Notes: generated from the letters alone by a model not told the origin. Counted from the first letter of the stretch, positions 1 to 9,743 are shown. The stretch: DNA of 64,000 nucleotides from Paracidovorax avenae (GCF_040892545.1 NZ_CP156079.1:3321501-3385500), one strand, 5' to 3'. Translations and numbers: made by a program.

Positions 1-2240
1 ATTTCGTCACCCGGGCGGAAGGCCTGATCAGCCAGTACCCCGAGCTGCAGGCCATCACCTGGATCGACGACCGCCGCCGCATCCGCGCCAGCCATGCGGC
101 GCCCACGCTGCCCAGCAGCCAGTTGCGCGTCGCAGGCGAGGTGCTGCGCAACGGCGACACGGCCGACACCTTCGGCATCGCGCGCGATCTGCAGCAGCCC
201 GTGTACGCGCAGCCGCTGGCCGACCCGGGCAGGGGTGAGGCCGCCCCCCTGCTGCAGTTGCAGGTGCCCCTGGTGGCGCAGGGCAAGTTCACAGGCGTGG
301 TGCTGGCCGAATACTCCGTGGACAGCCTGCTGCGCTACGGCACGCCCACCGAAGTGCTCGCGCGCTACGCGGTCACGATGCTCGACGGCCGCGACCAGTT
401 GCTGGCCGGAACGCCGCTGCCGCAACGCGGGCGCGCCTCGCCCTGGCAGCCCTGGGCCACCCGTGCCAACCAATATGAGGTGTTCGTGTCCCCGGTGGGC
501 AATGGCCTCGTGCTGCGCGCCCAGGCCTACCGCACCTCCCTGGGGGTGGTGGGCAGCGGGCTCTTCTGGCTCGTTGGCACGCTCAGCGCCATGACGGCCT
601 GGATGCTGATCGCCAACTGGCGCCACACCCGCCGCCGCCTGCGCACGCAGGAGGCGCTGGTGGCCGAAACCAACTTCCGCCGCGCCATGGAAAACTCCAT
701 GGTCACGGGCATGCGCGCGCTCGACATGAACGGCCGCATGACCTACGTGAACGCCGCCTTCTGCCAGATGACCGGCTGGAACGCGGAGGAGCTGATCGGC
801 CAGTCCCCGCCCTACACCTACTGGCCGGAAGCCGACCACGAAGTGCTGCATTCGAAGCTGCGCGACGAGCTCAGCGGCAAGCAGACGGTCGGCGGCTTCC
901 AGGTGCGCGTGAAGCGCAAGAACGGCACGCTGTTCGACGCGCGGCTGTATGTGTCACCGCTCATCGACGCGCACGGGCAGCAGACCGGCTGGATGACCTC
1001 GATGACCGACATCACCGAGCCCAACCGCGTGCGCGAACAGCTCACGGCGTCCCATGAGCGCTTCACCATCGTGCTGGAATCGCTGGACGCTTCCGTCTCC
1101 GTCGCGCCCCTGGGCAGCGAGGAGTTGCTCTTCGCGAACAAGCTGTACCGCCAGTGGTTCGGCTCGCAGACTGGCGGGCACCTGCAGCTCGTCGCCCAGG
1201 CGGGCGTCCTGCCGGCCGGCAGCTCCAGCGCGGGCAGCATGGACGACGAGGATGCCCTCATGGGCCTGCCCACCGACACGCTCACCGACGCGCGCTCGGA
1301 GAACGCCGAGATCTACCTGCCCGACCTCGGCAAATGGCTGGAAGTGCGTTCCCGCTACCTGAACTGGGTGGACGGCCGCCTGGCACAGATGGTGATCGCC
1401 ACCGACATCACCCCGCGCCGCCAGGCCGAGGAGCAGGCCGCGCGCCAGGCCGAGCGCGCACAGTCCGTGAGCCGGCTGATCACCATGGGCGAGATGGCCT
1501 CCAGCGTGGCGCACGAATTGAACCAGCCGCTCACGGCCATCAGCAACTATTGCAGCGGCATGGTCTCGCGCATCAAGAGCCAGCAGATCACGGAAGACGC
1601 CCTGCTCTCCGCGCTGGAGAAGACCGCGCACCAGGCGCAGCGCGCGGGCCAGATCATCCAGCGCATCCGCGCCTTCGTGAAGAAGAGCGAGCCCAACCGC
1701 ACCCTCGCCGACGTGCAGCACATGGTCAGCGAAGCGGTCGAGCTCGCGGACATCGAGCTGCGCCGGCACAACGTGCGCCTCACCCACTACGTGGCCGCGC
1801 GCCTGCCGCCCGTGATGGCCGACACCATCCTGATCGAGCAGGTGCTCATCAACCTCATGAAGAACGGCGCGGAATCCATCCAGCAGGCAGGGCGCCCTCC
1901 GGCCCGCCGCAGCGTGGAACTGCGCGTGGTGCCACGCCCGCTGGACAGCCAGGACGGCATCGAATTCGCGGTGCAGGACACCGGCAAGGGCCTGGCCCCG
2001 GAAGTGCTGGAGCACCTCTTCGAGGCCTTCTTCTCCACCAAGCAGGAAGGCATGGGCATCGGCCTGAACCTGTGCCGCAGCATCGTGGAATCGCACCAGG
2101 GCCGGATGCAGGCGGAGAACATCTACAATGGCCCGGAGGTTACCGGCTGCCGATTCTCCTTCTGGCTTCCCCTGGCCCAGCCTACGGATGACACTACGAA
2201 TTCTGTAGCAAAAGCATCTATCCCAAGGACTCCCGCATGA
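1..2240 (+). CDS. PAS-type sensor histidine kinase (5' partial)
   Basis: Membrane-bound sensor kinase of a two-component pair. The reading frame is open from base 3, so the true start lies upstream; 745 residues are visible. In order: an extracytoplasmic sensing region that looks like a Cache/PDC fold, one membrane helix around bases 535-615, a PAS domain (about 660-1020), a second PAS-like domain (about 1050-1420), then HisKA with H-box AHELNQPL (phospho-acceptor His at 1512-1514). The HATPase follows, with N-box NLMKNGAES, G1 DTGKGLAPE and G2 GMGIGLNL. Its stop overlaps the start of the response regulator by ATGA, so the two are translationally coupled. The stimulus cannot be read from sequence. 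The layout is FixL/TtrS/DctB-like; I see no haem-binding signature I would trust. Confidence 0.93.
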   Translation, partial: FVTRAEGLISQYPELQAITWIDDRRRIRASHAAPTLPSSQLRVAGEVLRNGDTADTFGIARDLQQPVYAQPLADPGRGEAAPLLQLQVPLVAQGKFTGVVLAEYSVDSLLRYGTPTEVLARYAVTMLDGRDQLLAGTPLPQRGRASPWQPWATRANQYEVFVSPVGNGLVLRAQAYRTSLGVVGSGLFWLVGTLSAMTAWMLIANWRHTRRRLRTQEALVAETNFRRAMENSMVTGMRALDMNGRMTYVNAAFCQMTGWNAEELIGQSPPYTYWPEADHEVLHSKLRDELSGKQTVGGFQVRVKRKNGTLFDARLYVSPLIDAHGQQTGWMTSMTDITEPNRVREQLTASHERFTIVLESLDASVSVAPLGSEELLFANKLYRQWFGSQTGGHLQLVAQAGVLPAGSSSAGSMDDEDALMGLPTDTLTDARSENAEIYLPDLGKWLEVRSRYLNWVDGRLAQMVIATDITPRRQAEEQAARQAERAQSVSRLITMGEMASSVAHELNQPLTAISNYCSGMVSRIKSQQITEDALLSALEKTAHQAQRAGQIIQRIRAFVKKSEPNRTLADVQHMVSEAVELADIELRRHNVRLTHYVAARLPPVMADTILIEQVLINLMKNGAESIQQAGRPPARRSVELRVVPRPLDSQDGIEFAVQDTGKGLAPEVLEHLFEAFFSTKQEGMGIGLNLCRSIVESHQGRMQAENIYNGPEVTGCRFSFWLPLAQPTDDTTNSVAKASIPRTPA

Positions 2241-2863
2241 GTTTGACTCCCAAAAAAGGTACCGTCTATGTCGTGGATGACGACGAGGCCGTGCGCGACT
2301 CGCTGCAATGGCTGCTGGAGGGCAAGGACTACCGCGTCCGCTGCTTCGACTCCGCCGAATCCTTCCTGTCGCGCTACGACCCGCGCGAGGTGGCCTGCCT
2401 GATCGTGGACATCCGCATGGGCGGCATGACCGGGCTCGAACTCCAGGACCGCCTGCTCGAACGCAAGTCCCCCCTGCCCATCGTCTTCATCACCGGCCAC
2501 GGCGACGTGCCCATGGCCGTCAACACGATGAAGAAGGGCGCGCTGGATTTCATCCAGAAGCCGTTCAACGAGGACGAACTCGTCAGCCTCGTGGACCGCA
2601 TGCTCGACCGGGCCCGCGAGTCCTTCGCCGGCCACCAGCAGGCCGCCAGCCGCGACGCCCTGCTCTCCAAGCTCACCGGGCGCGAGGCGCAGGTGCTCGA
2701 GCGCATCGTCGCCGGCCGCCTCAACAAGCAGATCGCCGACGACCTGGGCATCAGCATCAAGACCGTGGAAGCGCACCGCGCCAACATCATGGAAAAGCTG
2801 AACGCCAACACCGTGGCCGACCTGCTCAAGATCGCCCTGGGCCAGAACGCCCCGAAGTCCTGA
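2237..2863 (+). CDS. FixJ-family response regulator (REC + LuxR-type HTH)
   Basis: Cytoplasmic transcription factor, 208 residues, partner of the upstream kinase. The receiver domain (about 9-125) has the acidic pocket VVDDDEA, phospho-acceptor Asp58 in LIVDIRMGG and the conserved Lys in [10 protein letters not shown]. The C-terminal LuxR-type helix-turn-helix (about 145-205) begins [10 protein letters not shown] and contains [14 protein letters not shown]. Length and layout are those of the FixJ/TtrR/TodT group. The start ATG overlaps the kinase stop codon, which fixes the start. A strong hairpin terminator follows 15 bases after the stop. Target genes are unknown. Confidence 0.95.
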   Translation: MSLTPKKGTVYVVDDDEAVRDSLQWLLEGKDYRVRCFDSAESFLSRYDPREVACLIVDIRMGGMTGLELQDRLLERKSPLPIVFITGHGDVPMAVNTMKKGALDFIQKPFNEDELVSLVDRMLDRARESFAGHQQAASRDALLSKLTGREAQVLERIVAGRLNKQIADDLGISIKTVEAHRANIMEKLNANTVADLLKIALGQNAPKS

Positions 2864-2877
2864 CCGCCTCTCGCAAC

Positions 2878-2923
2878 GGCCGCCCCTGCCAGCCGGCGAC
2901 CCACCGGGGCCGGCGGCCTTTTT
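2878..2923 (+). terminator. Rho-independent terminator of the two-component operon
   Basis: Outer stem GGCCGCC (2878-2884) pairs with GGCGGCC (2912-2918), with an inner CCGGC/GCCGG stem, followed by a run of five T. It lies directly downstream of the response-regulator gene and before folD. Confidence 0.75.
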
Positions 2924-2954
2924 CGCATCGAACGCACTGAAGTCCCCTTCCGCC

Positions 2955-3806
2955 ATGACCGCCCAACTGATCGACGGCAACGCCCTTTCCCGACAACTCC
3001 GTGCCGACGTGGCCCGCCGCGCCGCGCTGCTCAAGGAACGCGGCACCACGCCGGGCCTGGCCGTCGTGCTGGTCGGAGACAACCCTGCCAGCCAGGTGTA
3101 CGTGCGCAACAAGGTCAAGGCCTGCGAGGAGAGCGGCCTGCACTCGGTGCTGGAGAAGTACGACGCCGCGATGACCGAGGCCGAACTGCTGGCCCGCGTG
3201 GACGCGCTGAACAACGACCCGTCCATCCATGGCATCCTGGTGCAGCTGCCCCTGCCGGCCCACATCGACGCCCAGAAGGTCATCGAGGCCATCTCTCCTG
3301 CCAAGGACGTGGACGGCTTCCACATCGCCAGCGCCGGTGCCCTGATGACCGGCATGCCCGGCTTCTGGCCCTGCACGCCCTATGGCTGCATGAAGATGCT
3401 GGAGCACATCGGCTACGACCTGCGCGGCAAGCACGCCGTGGTGATCGGCCGCAGCAACATCGTGGGCAAGCCCATGGCGCTGATGCTGCTGGCCAAGGAC
3501 GCCACCGTCACCGTGTGCCACTCCCGCACCGCCGACCTCAAGGCCCAGACGCTGCAGGCCGACGTGATCGTCGCCGCCGTGGGCCGCCGCAACGTGCTGA
3601 CCGCCGACATGGTCAAGCCCGGCGCCGTCGTCATCGATGTGGGCATGAACCGCAACGACGAAGGCAAGCTCTGCGGCGACGTGGACTTCGAAGGCGTGCG
3701 CGAGGTCGCGGGTCACATCACCCCCGTTCCCGGCGGGGTCGGCCCCATGACCATTACGATGCTGCTCGTGAACACCCTCGAAGCGGCCGAGCGCGCAGCC
3801 GGCTGA
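2955..3806 (+). CDS. folD: FolD, methylene-THF dehydrogenase / methenyl-THF cyclohydrolase
   Basis: Cytosolic bifunctional enzyme of one-carbon metabolism that interconverts 5,10-methylene-THF and 10-formyl-THF using NADP. It has 283 residues, the normal family length. The signature [11 protein letters not shown] holds the catalytic Tyr49 and Lys53, followed by [10 protein letters not shown] and the Rossmann segment [14 protein letters not shown]. The family end motif [10 protein letters not shown] is intact. It stands alone after a terminator and about 80 bases ahead of the oligopeptidase gene, so co-transcription with the latter is possible. Confidence 0.98.
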   Translation: MTAQLIDGNALSRQLRADVARRAALLKERGTTPGLAVVLVGDNPASQVYVRNKVKACEESGLHSVLEKYDAAMTEAELLARVDALNNDPSIHGILVQLPLPAHIDAQKVIEAISPAKDVDGFHIASAGALMTGMPGFWPCTPYGCMKMLEHIGYDLRGKHAVVIGRSNIVGKPMALMLLAKDATVTVCHSRTADLKAQTLQADVIVAAVGRRNVLTADMVKPGAVVIDVGMNRNDEGKLCGDVDFEGVREVAGHITPVPGGVGPMTITMLLVNTLEAAERAAG

Positions 3807-3885
3807 CCGGCGCCATCGAGCCAGGCTATCGAAGAGATTGCGCAAGCCGCTTGAACCCATCGTCCCCGCCGCCATCTGAACGCGC

Positions 3886-5925
3886 ATGAGCAACCCACTC
3901 CTCGACTTCCAAGACCTCCCGCTGTTCGACCGTATCGCGCCCGCCGACGTGGCGCCCGCGATGGACGCCCTGCTCTCGCGCGCGAACACCGCGCTGGACA
4001 CCGTCACGGCCCCGGACTTCCCCGCCACCTGGGAGGCCATCTCGCGCGTGCTGGACGTGGCGATCGAGGAGCTGGGCCGGGCGTGGGGAGACGTCAGCCA
4101 TTTGAACAGCGTCGCCGATACACCCGAACTGCGCGCGGCATACAACGAGGTCCTGCCGCGTGTGACGGAGTTCTGGACGCGCCTGGGGGCCGACGAGCGC
4201 CTCTACGCGAAGTACAAGGCCATCGACCCGGCCACGCTCAATCCGGAACAGCGCCAGGCCTGGAAGAACGCCATGCGCAATTTCGTGCTCTCCGGCGCCG
4301 AGCTGCAGGGCGAGGCCAAGGAGCGCTTCGCCCAGATCCAGGAGCGGCAGGCCGAACTGTCGCAGAAGTTCAGCGAGAACGCCCTGGACGCCACCGACGC
4401 CTTCGCCTACTACGCCCGCGAGGATGAACTTGCCGGGCTGCCCGAGGACGTACGGCAGGCCGCTCTCGCGGCTGCCCAGGCGGACGGCAGGGAAGGCTAC
4501 AAGCTCACCCTCAAGATGCCCTGCTACCTGCCCGTGATGCAGTTCGCCGAGAGCAGCGCATTGCGCGAAACGCTGTACCGTGCCTATGTCACCCGGGCAT
4601 CGGACCAGGCCGAGGGCGATGCCCGCCGCTTCGACAACTCTGCACTCATCCGCGAAATCCTCGCCCTGCGCCAGGAAGAGGCCCGGCTGCTGGGCTACGC
4701 GAATTTCGGCGAGGTGTCGGTCGTCGCCAAGATGGCGGACTCGCCCCGGGAAGTCATCGACTTCCTGCGCGACCTCGCCCGGCGCGCGAGACCCTACGCG
4801 GAAAAGGACGTCGCCGACCTGCGCGATTTCGCAGCGAAGCAACTGGGCATCGCCGACCCGCAGTCCTGGGACTGGCCCTACATTTCCGAGAAACTCAAGG
4901 AAGGGCGCTACGCCTTCAGCGAGCAGGAGGTAAAGCAGTACTTCACCGCGCCGAAGGTGCTGGCCGGCCTCTTCAAGATCGTCGAGACGCTCTTCGACGT
5001 GGCCATCCGGCGCGACACCGCCCCGGTCTGGAATCCCGCCGTGGAGTTCTACCGCATCGAGCGCGGCACCGAACTCGTCGGCCAGTTCTATCTGGACCAG
5101 CCGGCCCGCACCGGCAAGCGCGGCGGCGCCTGGATGGACGGGGTGCGCACGCGCTGGCTGCGCCCGGACACCGGCCGGCTGCAGACGCCTGTCGCCCACC
5201 TGGTCTGCAACTTCGCCGCGGGCGTGGACGGCAAGCCGCCGCTGCTCACGCACGATGACGTGATCACCCTCTTCCACGAGTTCGGCCATGGCCTCCACCA
5301 CATGCTCACGCAGGTGAACGAGCGCGACGTGTCCGGCATCAGCGGTGTCGAGTGGGACGCGGTGGAACTGCCCAGCCAGTTCATGGAGAACTTCTGCTGG
5401 GAGTGGGACGTACTGCGGCACATGACCGCCCACGTGGACACCGGCGCCCCGCTGCCCCGCGCGCTTTTCGACAAGATGCTGGCCGCCAAGAACTTCCAGA
5501 GCGGCATGGCCACGCTGCGTCAGATCGAGTTCGCGCTGTTCGACATGCTGCTGCACACCGAGCACGATCCCTCGCAGGATTTCATGCCCCTGCTCGACAA
5601 GGTGCGCGAGGAAGTCGCCGTGCTGCAGCCGCCGGCCTTCAGCCGCAGCGCGCACACCTTCAGCCACATCTTCGCGGGCGGCTACGCGGCCGGCTACTAC
5701 AGCTACAAGTGGGCGGAAGTGCTGAGCGCCGACGCCTATGCCGCTTTCGAGGAAACGGCCGGAGCCGACGGCCTGCCGAGCACGGAAACCGGTACACGCT
5801 ACCGCCAGGCCATCCTGGAAGTCGGCGGCAGCCGCCCGGCCATGGAGTCCTTCAAGGCCTTCCGGGGCCGGGCACCGTCCCTGGACGCCCTGCTGCGCCA
5901 CCAGGGCATGGCCCAGACCGCCTGA
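3886..5925 (+). CDS. prlC: M3-family oligopeptidase A
   Basis: Cytosolic zinc metallopeptidase of the thimet-oligopeptidase (M3) family, which trims short peptides, including cleaved signal peptides. It has 679 residues, typical of PrlC/OpdA. The zinc motif HEFGHGLHH is at residues 464-472, with His464, Glu465 and His468 as the canonical ligands and base. Further M3 marks are the region VSGISGVEWDAVELPSQ and the C-terminal segment HIFAGGYAAGYYSYKWAEV. It follows folD on the same strand with a 79-base gap. Confidence 0.97.
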   Translation: MSNPLLDFQDLPLFDRIAPADVAPAMDALLSRANTALDTVTAPDFPATWEAISRVLDVAIEELGRAWGDVSHLNSVADTPELRAAYNEVLPRVTEFWTRLGADERLYAKYKAIDPATLNPEQRQAWKNAMRNFVLSGAELQGEAKERFAQIQERQAELSQKFSENALDATDAFAYYAREDELAGLPEDVRQAALAAAQADGREGYKLTLKMPCYLPVMQFAESSALRETLYRAYVTRASDQAEGDARRFDNSALIREILALRQEEARLLGYANFGEVSVVAKMADSPREVIDFLRDLARRARPYAEKDVADLRDFAAKQLGIADPQSWDWPYISEKLKEGRYAFSEQEVKQYFTAPKVLAGLFKIVETLFDVAIRRDTAPVWNPAVEFYRIERGTELVGQFYLDQPARTGKRGGAWMDGVRTRWLRPDTGRLQTPVAHLVCNFAAGVDGKPPLLTHDDVITLFHEFGHGLHHMLTQVNERDVSGISGVEWDAVELPSQFMENFCWEWDVLRHMTAHVDTGAPLPRALFDKMLAAKNFQSGMATLRQIEFALFDMLLHTEHDPSQDFMPLLDKVREEVAVLQPPAFSRSAHTFSHIFAGGYAAGYYSYKWAEVLSADAYAAFEETAGADGLPSTETGTRYRQAILEVGGSRPAMESFKAFRGRAPSLDALLRHQGMAQTA

Positions 5926-5984
5926 CGCCCTGGCGCCTGCCCCCCCACGCCAGAAACGTCCCACGCCCGAGGAGACACGCCCCC

Positions 5985-6626
5985 ATGCACTCCCTGCCCC
6001 CCGCAGCCCGCCTGGCCGCGCTGTGCCTGGCCAGCGCGGCTGCCGCCCTGCCCGCGGCCGCCCAGAACGTCTATCGCATCGTCGGCCCGGACGGCAGGGT
6101 GACGTTCTCCGACCGGGCGCCGGACGCGCAAACCGGGCCGGCAACGGTGAACGGCAAACCTGCCGGAAACGCTGCCGGCGGCCTGCCCTATGAATTGCAG
6201 CAGGTCGCTTCCCGCTTTCCTGTCACGCTCTACACGGGCAACGACTGCGCCCCCTGCACCAGCGCGCGCAATCTGCTGGCAGGCCGCGGCGTGCCCTTCA
6301 CCGAGCGTACCGTGAACACCAACGAGGACGCAGAGGCCCTGCAGCGCCTGAGCGGCTCCACCACCCTGCCCTTCGCCACCATCGGATCGCAGCAACTCGT
6401 CGGCTTCTCCGACACGGAATGGACACAGTACCTCGATGCCGCGGGGTATCCCAAGCAATCGCAGCTGCCCCCGAACTACCGGCGGCCCCCGGCAGCGCCC
6501 CTGGTCACCGCCAAGCCTGCCACGCCGGCCCCTGCAGCGCCGCCCGCGGCAGCTCCCGCTCCGGCGCAGCGGCCAGCCGCGCCGCCTGCGCCTTCGCCCG
6601 CGAACCCCGCCGGCATCCAGTTCTGA
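5985..6626 (+). CDS. Secreted DUF4124 / glutaredoxin-like protein
   Basis: Exported 213-residue protein, probably periplasmic. The signal peptide (1-26) ends in PAAAQ. A short DUF4124-like segment NVYRIVGPDGRVTFSDRAP follows. Next comes a glutaredoxin-like domain (about 75-150) with dithiol motif CAPCTSAR, the cis-Pro region TTLPFATIG and QQLVGFSDTEW. The tail (about 160-205) is rich in proline and alanine. The start at ATG 5985 is chosen because it begins the signal peptide and follows GAGGAGAC-like ribosome-binding bases. Upstream codons in the same frame overlap the oligopeptidase gene and are not coding. Substrate unknown; a thiol-disulphide role is inferred from the fold only. Confidence 0.88.
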   Translation: MHSLPPAARLAALCLASAAAALPAAAQNVYRIVGPDGRVTFSDRAPDAQTGPATVNGKPAGNAAGGLPYELQQVASRFPVTLYTGNDCAPCTSARNLLAGRGVPFTERTVNTNEDAEALQRLSGSTTLPFATIGSQQLVGFSDTEWTQYLDAAGYPKQSQLPPNYRRPPAAPLVTAKPATPAPAAPPAAAPAPAQRPAAPPAPSPANPAGIQF

Positions 6627-6678
6627 CCCCAGCGGGCAGCACGCTGCGGCACGGGCCGAGCGCGCTGGCTTGTCCGTC

Positions 6679-7371
6679 TCAGTACGTCAACGTCCGGACG
6701 CCCTCCGGCGCACCGATCAGTGCCACATGGGCCTTCTGATGGGCGAAGACGCCCACGGTCACCACGCCGGGCCACTGGTTGACTTCCGACTCGAACGCCA
6801 GCGGATCCTGGATCGACAGCCCCGTCACATCGAGGATGTGCTGCTGGTTGTCGGTGACCAGCGGCTGCCCGTCCGCGCCCCGGCGCAACACGGCCTGGCC
6901 ACCCCGTGCGGCGAACCGGCGCGCGATCTGCTGCGCTGCCATGGGAATCACCTCGACCGGAAGCGGAAACCGGCCCAGCGTCTCCACCAGCTTGGACGCA
7001 TCGGCGATGCACACGAACTGCCGGGCCAGGGCCGCCACGATCTTTTCGCGGGTCAGCGCAGCGCCGCCCCCCTTGACCATGTGGCCCCGCGGATCGATCT
7101 CGTCCGCGCCATCGATATAGACGGACAGGGATTCCACCTCGTTGGCGTCGAAGACCGGAATGCCCAGCGCACGCAGCCGCTGCGTGCTGGCCTCGGAGCT
7201 CGATACCGCACCCCGGATGCGGTCCTTCATCGGGCCCAGCGCCTGGATGAACTGGTTCACCGTCGAGCCGGTACCGACGCCGACGATGTCGCCCGGCACC
7301 ACGTATTTCAGCGCGGCCTGGCCCACCAGGGCTTTGAGTTCATCTTGGGAAAGGGGTGCGGGAGTGGTCAT
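6679..7371 (-). CDS. rpiA: Ribose-5-phosphate isomerase A
   Basis: Cytosolic enzyme of the non-oxidative pentose phosphate pathway that interconverts ribose-5-phosphate and ribulose-5-phosphate. It has 230 residues, as expected. Family motifs seen: [13 protein letters not shown] (phosphate loop), the [17 protein letters not shown] region, [25 protein letters not shown] (catalytic Asp/Glu/Lys, quoted here only as landmarks), and [11 protein letters not shown]. It is divergent from pyrD with only 35 bases between the two starts. Confidence 0.98.
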   Translation of the reverse strand: MTTPAPLSQDELKALVGQAALKYVVPGDIVGVGTGSTVNQFIQALGPMKDRIRGAVSSSEASTQRLRALGIPVFDANEVESLSVYIDGADEIDPRGHMVKGGGAALTREKIVAALARQFVCIADASKLVETLGRFPLPVEVIPMAAQQIARRFAARGGQAVLRRGADGQPLVTDNQQHILDVTGLSIQDPLAFESEVNQWPGVVTVGVFAHQKAHVALIGAPEGVRTLTY

Positions 7372-7406
7372 GGGAGAGAATCGGAGTGAAGCCCTGAATT
7401 ATCCCC

Positions 7407-8486
7407 ATGTCCCTGATCCCCTACGCCCTCACCCGCCCGTTCCTCTTCGGCATGGATGCCGAAGCCGCCCACGAACTCACCATGGACATGCTGGCACGCG
7501 GCCAGCGCACGCCACTGCAGTGGGCATGGAGCGGCGAGCAGGTCTCCGACCCCGTCCAGCTCGCGGGCCTCACCTTTCCCAATCGCGTGGGCATGGCAGC
7601 GGGCCTGGACAAGAACGCGCGCTGCATCGACGCACTGGGCGCCATGGGATTCGGCTTCGTCGAAGTGGGCACCGTCACCCCGCGCGCGCAACCCGGCAAC
7701 CCCAAGCCGCGCATGTTCCGCCTGCCCGAAGCCAACGCCCTCATCAACCGCCTCGGCTTCAACAACGAAGGGCTGGACGCCTTCCTGCACAACGTGCGGC
7801 AATCGAACCACCACACCCGCCCCGGCACCCGCCCGATGCTTCTGGGCCTCAACATCGGAAAGAACGCCACCACGCCGATCGAGGACGCCACGCGCGACTA
7901 CCTGCTGTGCCTGGAAGGGGTCTATCCACACGCCGACTACGTCACGGTCAACATCAGCTCCCCCAACACCCAGAACCTGCGTGCACTGCAGAGCGACGCC
8001 GCCCTCGATGGATTGCTGGGCGCCATCGCCGAGCGGCGGGAGTCGCTGGCCAGTCAGCCCGGGAAGGCCACCGGGCGCATGCGCCGCGTGCCCATCTTCG
8101 TGAAGATCGCACCCGATCTGGCAGAGGAGCAGGTGGCCGTCATCGCATCCACGCTGCGGCGCCATGGCATGGACGGCGTCATCGCCACCAACACCACCAT
8201 TGCGCGTGATGCGGTGAAGGGGCTGCGCCATGCGGAGGAAACCGGCGGCCTCAGCGGGGCACCGGTGCGGGAAGCCAGCAACCGCGTCATCCGCCAGTTG
8301 CGCCATGCATTGGGCAAGGACTTTCCCATCATCGGAGTGGGTGGCATCCTCAGCGCCGAAGACGCGGTCGAGAAAATACGCGCGGGCGCCGACGTGGTGC
8401 AGATCTACACCGGCCTCATCTACCGGGGCCCCGCCCTGGTATCCCAGGTCGCCAGGGCGCTGCGCGCCATGCCTCGCTCGGCCTGA
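7407..8486 (+). CDS. pyrD: Dihydroorotate dehydrogenase (quinone), class 2
   Basis: Membrane-associated flavoenzyme of de novo pyrimidine synthesis that oxidises dihydroorotate and reduces ubiquinone. It has 359 residues. The N-terminal amphipathic membrane helix typical of class 2 is present ([15 protein letters not shown]...HELT). FMN and substrate motifs include [23 protein letters not shown] with the class-2 catalytic Ser, [13 protein letters not shown] [11 protein letters not shown], and [13 protein letters not shown]. The translation start is only 35 bases from the divergent rpiA start. Confidence 0.98.
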   Translation: MSLIPYALTRPFLFGMDAEAAHELTMDMLARGQRTPLQWAWSGEQVSDPVQLAGLTFPNRVGMAAGLDKNARCIDALGAMGFGFVEVGTVTPRAQPGNPKPRMFRLPEANALINRLGFNNEGLDAFLHNVRQSNHHTRPGTRPMLLGLNIGKNATTPIEDATRDYLLCLEGVYPHADYVTVNISSPNTQNLRALQSDAALDGLLGAIAERRESLASQPGKATGRMRRVPIFVKIAPDLAEEQVAVIASTLRRHGMDGVIATNTTIARDAVKGLRHAEETGGLSGAPVREASNRVIRQLRHALGKDFPIIGVGGILSAEDAVEKIRAGADVVQIYTGLIYRGPALVSQVARALRAMPRSA

Positions 8487-8579
8487 AAGGAAAGCCGGAG
8501 CAGTCCGGCAGTGGCCGTGCGCGCGGCGCGCGGCCTCAACGGCGAACCAAGCGAGGTGGGGAAGAGCCAGCGCTGCTGT

Positions 8580-8939
8580 TCAGCGCTTCATTTTCATGAT
8601 GAGGGGCATCAGCACGCTCGCCCAGCGCATGATGCGGCTGGGGCCCACGGCAGCCGCAGCACCGGCGGCGGCCACCACCATGATCGGGTGCTGCCGCGCG
8701 AACCAGATGACCCGCTCGGCGAGCGGAGCATCCGGATCCAGCGGCCTCGGACCGCCTTCTGCCCCCTGCTGAGCGCGCAATGCCGCGGCCTGCTGGTGTG
8801 CGAGACGGCGGCTGTGCAGCCGCTCGCGCTGCAGCGCGATGCGCTCGAGAATCTTGCGCTGTTCCGGGGTGGCGTGCAGGTCGCCGAGCGCGGGCCGGAA
8901 GTCGGTCTCGCCGGAGGTGGATGCGTGCGGTGCGGACAT
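8580..8939 (-). CDS. YqjK-like small protein
   Basis: Protein of 119 residues, last of three small genes in the order elaB/yqjD-like, yqjE-like, yqjK-like, the order of the enterobacterial yqjDEK set. The N-terminal half is a basic helix (QRKILERIALQRERLHSRR) resembling YqjK. The C-terminal half has a hydrophobic stretch HPIMVVAAAGAAAAVG. The start at 8939 is chosen because it lies 5 bases after the yqjE-like stop. Upstream in-frame codons would overlap that gene. Function unknown; envelope stress association is inferred from the neighbours. Confidence 0.75.
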   Translation of the reverse strand: MSAPHASTSGETDFRPALGDLHATPEQRKILERIALQRERLHSRRLAHQQAAALRAQQGAEGGPRPLDPDAPLAERVIWFARQHPIMVVAAAGAAAAVGPSRIMRWASVLMPLIMKMKR

Positions 8940-8944
8940 CGGGA

Positions 8945-9340
8945 TTACAGCCTTTCCTTGATCTGCCGCCAGTCTTCGCGCAGTTCGCGGCGCGTGAGCG
9001 CGAAAGCGTTGCCGGCCTGCTTGGCAGTGGCCACCAAGCTGACCAGCGTGACTGCCCACAGGGCCAGCCAGGTGCCGGCCACGATCCACGCGACCATGGC
9101 GCGGTCCGGCGAATCCCAGAAATGCACCATGATCGCCAGGGACAACAGGATGAGGGCGATCACGGTCAAACCTGCAGCAGCCACGACGAGCACCACGATC
9201 CAGGCCAGCCGGCGCTTTTCCTCGGCCCACTCCAGGCGGGCCAGATCCCAGCGGTCCTCGGCGGCGATGGCACCTTCGATGGTGGCTGCACGCACGCGCG
9301 CAACCCACCCTTCCAATCCCAGCAGCGCCAACCAATTCAT
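8945..9340 (-). CDS. YqjE-like phage-holin-family membrane protein
   Basis: Inner-membrane protein of 131 residues in the DUF1469 / phage_holin_3 group (YqjE). A charged amphipathic N-terminus (residues 1-45) precedes two clear membrane helices (AWIVVLVVAAAGLTVIALIL and VAWIVAGTWLALWAVTLVSL), then a basic cytoplasmic tail RRELREDWRQIKERL. It is the middle gene of a three-gene set; the next gene starts 5 bases beyond its stop. The holin name is a family label only, and no phage genes are nearby. Confidence 0.87.
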   Translation of the reverse strand: MNWLALLGLEGWVARVRAATIEGAIAAEDRWDLARLEWAEEKRRLAWIVVLVVAAAGLTVIALILLSLAIMVHFWDSPDRAMVAWIVAGTWLALWAVTLVSLVATAKQAGNAFALTRRELREDWRQIKERL

Positions 9341-9434
9341 GAGGACCTTTCAATGCAGTGAAAAGGCTGGGTGTTTGGTATGCCCAGCCGGAAAGAGAGA
9401 TGGCGGCGCCCGACGCGGCGAGCGCCTGCCCCGC

Positions 9435-9743
9435 TCAACGCCGGGCGAGCAGGAAGCCGACCAGGGCGCCTGCGGCCAGTGCAGCCGTGGCAACGCGCCA
9501 GGGCTCGTCGTGCGCATAGCGGTCTGCCACGCGGGCTGCTTCCTTCGCCTGGCTGGCGGCCTCCTGTGCCGCGCGGACGGCGGAGTCGCGCACCGTGTTC
9601 ACGCCATCGTCCAGCCGGCGGCGCAGCTGGCGGATTTCCGGAACGCTGTCCAGGTCCTTGTTGGACAGCAGGCCGCGCAGATCGGTGACCAGCTTTTCCA
9701 GTTCTTGTTGTGCATTGGAGAAGGTTTCGGATGCAGAGGTCAT
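9435..9743 (-). CDS. ElaB/YqjD-family (DUF883) membrane-anchored protein
   Basis: Protein of 102 residues in the DUF883 family. In enterobacteria this family binds ribosomes and is anchored at the inner membrane in stationary phase. A long acidic/amide-rich coiled-coil-like helix (FSNAQQELEKLVTDLRGLL to about residue 75) is followed by DEPWRVATAALAAGALVGFLLARR, the C-terminal membrane anchor that defines the family. The start at 9743 is chosen because AAAGG lies 9-13 bases upstream. A nine-codon upstream extension is possible but lacks a site. First gene of the trio. Confidence 0.9.
   Translation of the reverse strand: MTSASETFSNAQQELEKLVTDLRGLLSNKDLDSVPEIRQLRRRLDDGVNTVRDSAVRAAQEAASQAKEAARVADRYAHDEPWRVATAALAAGALVGFLLARR

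Noticed and set aside
8945..9340. Prophage remnant suggested by a holin-family protein
   Set aside because: The family label covers YqjE-type chromosomal proteins; gene order matches yqjD-yqjE-yqjK and no other phage gene is near.
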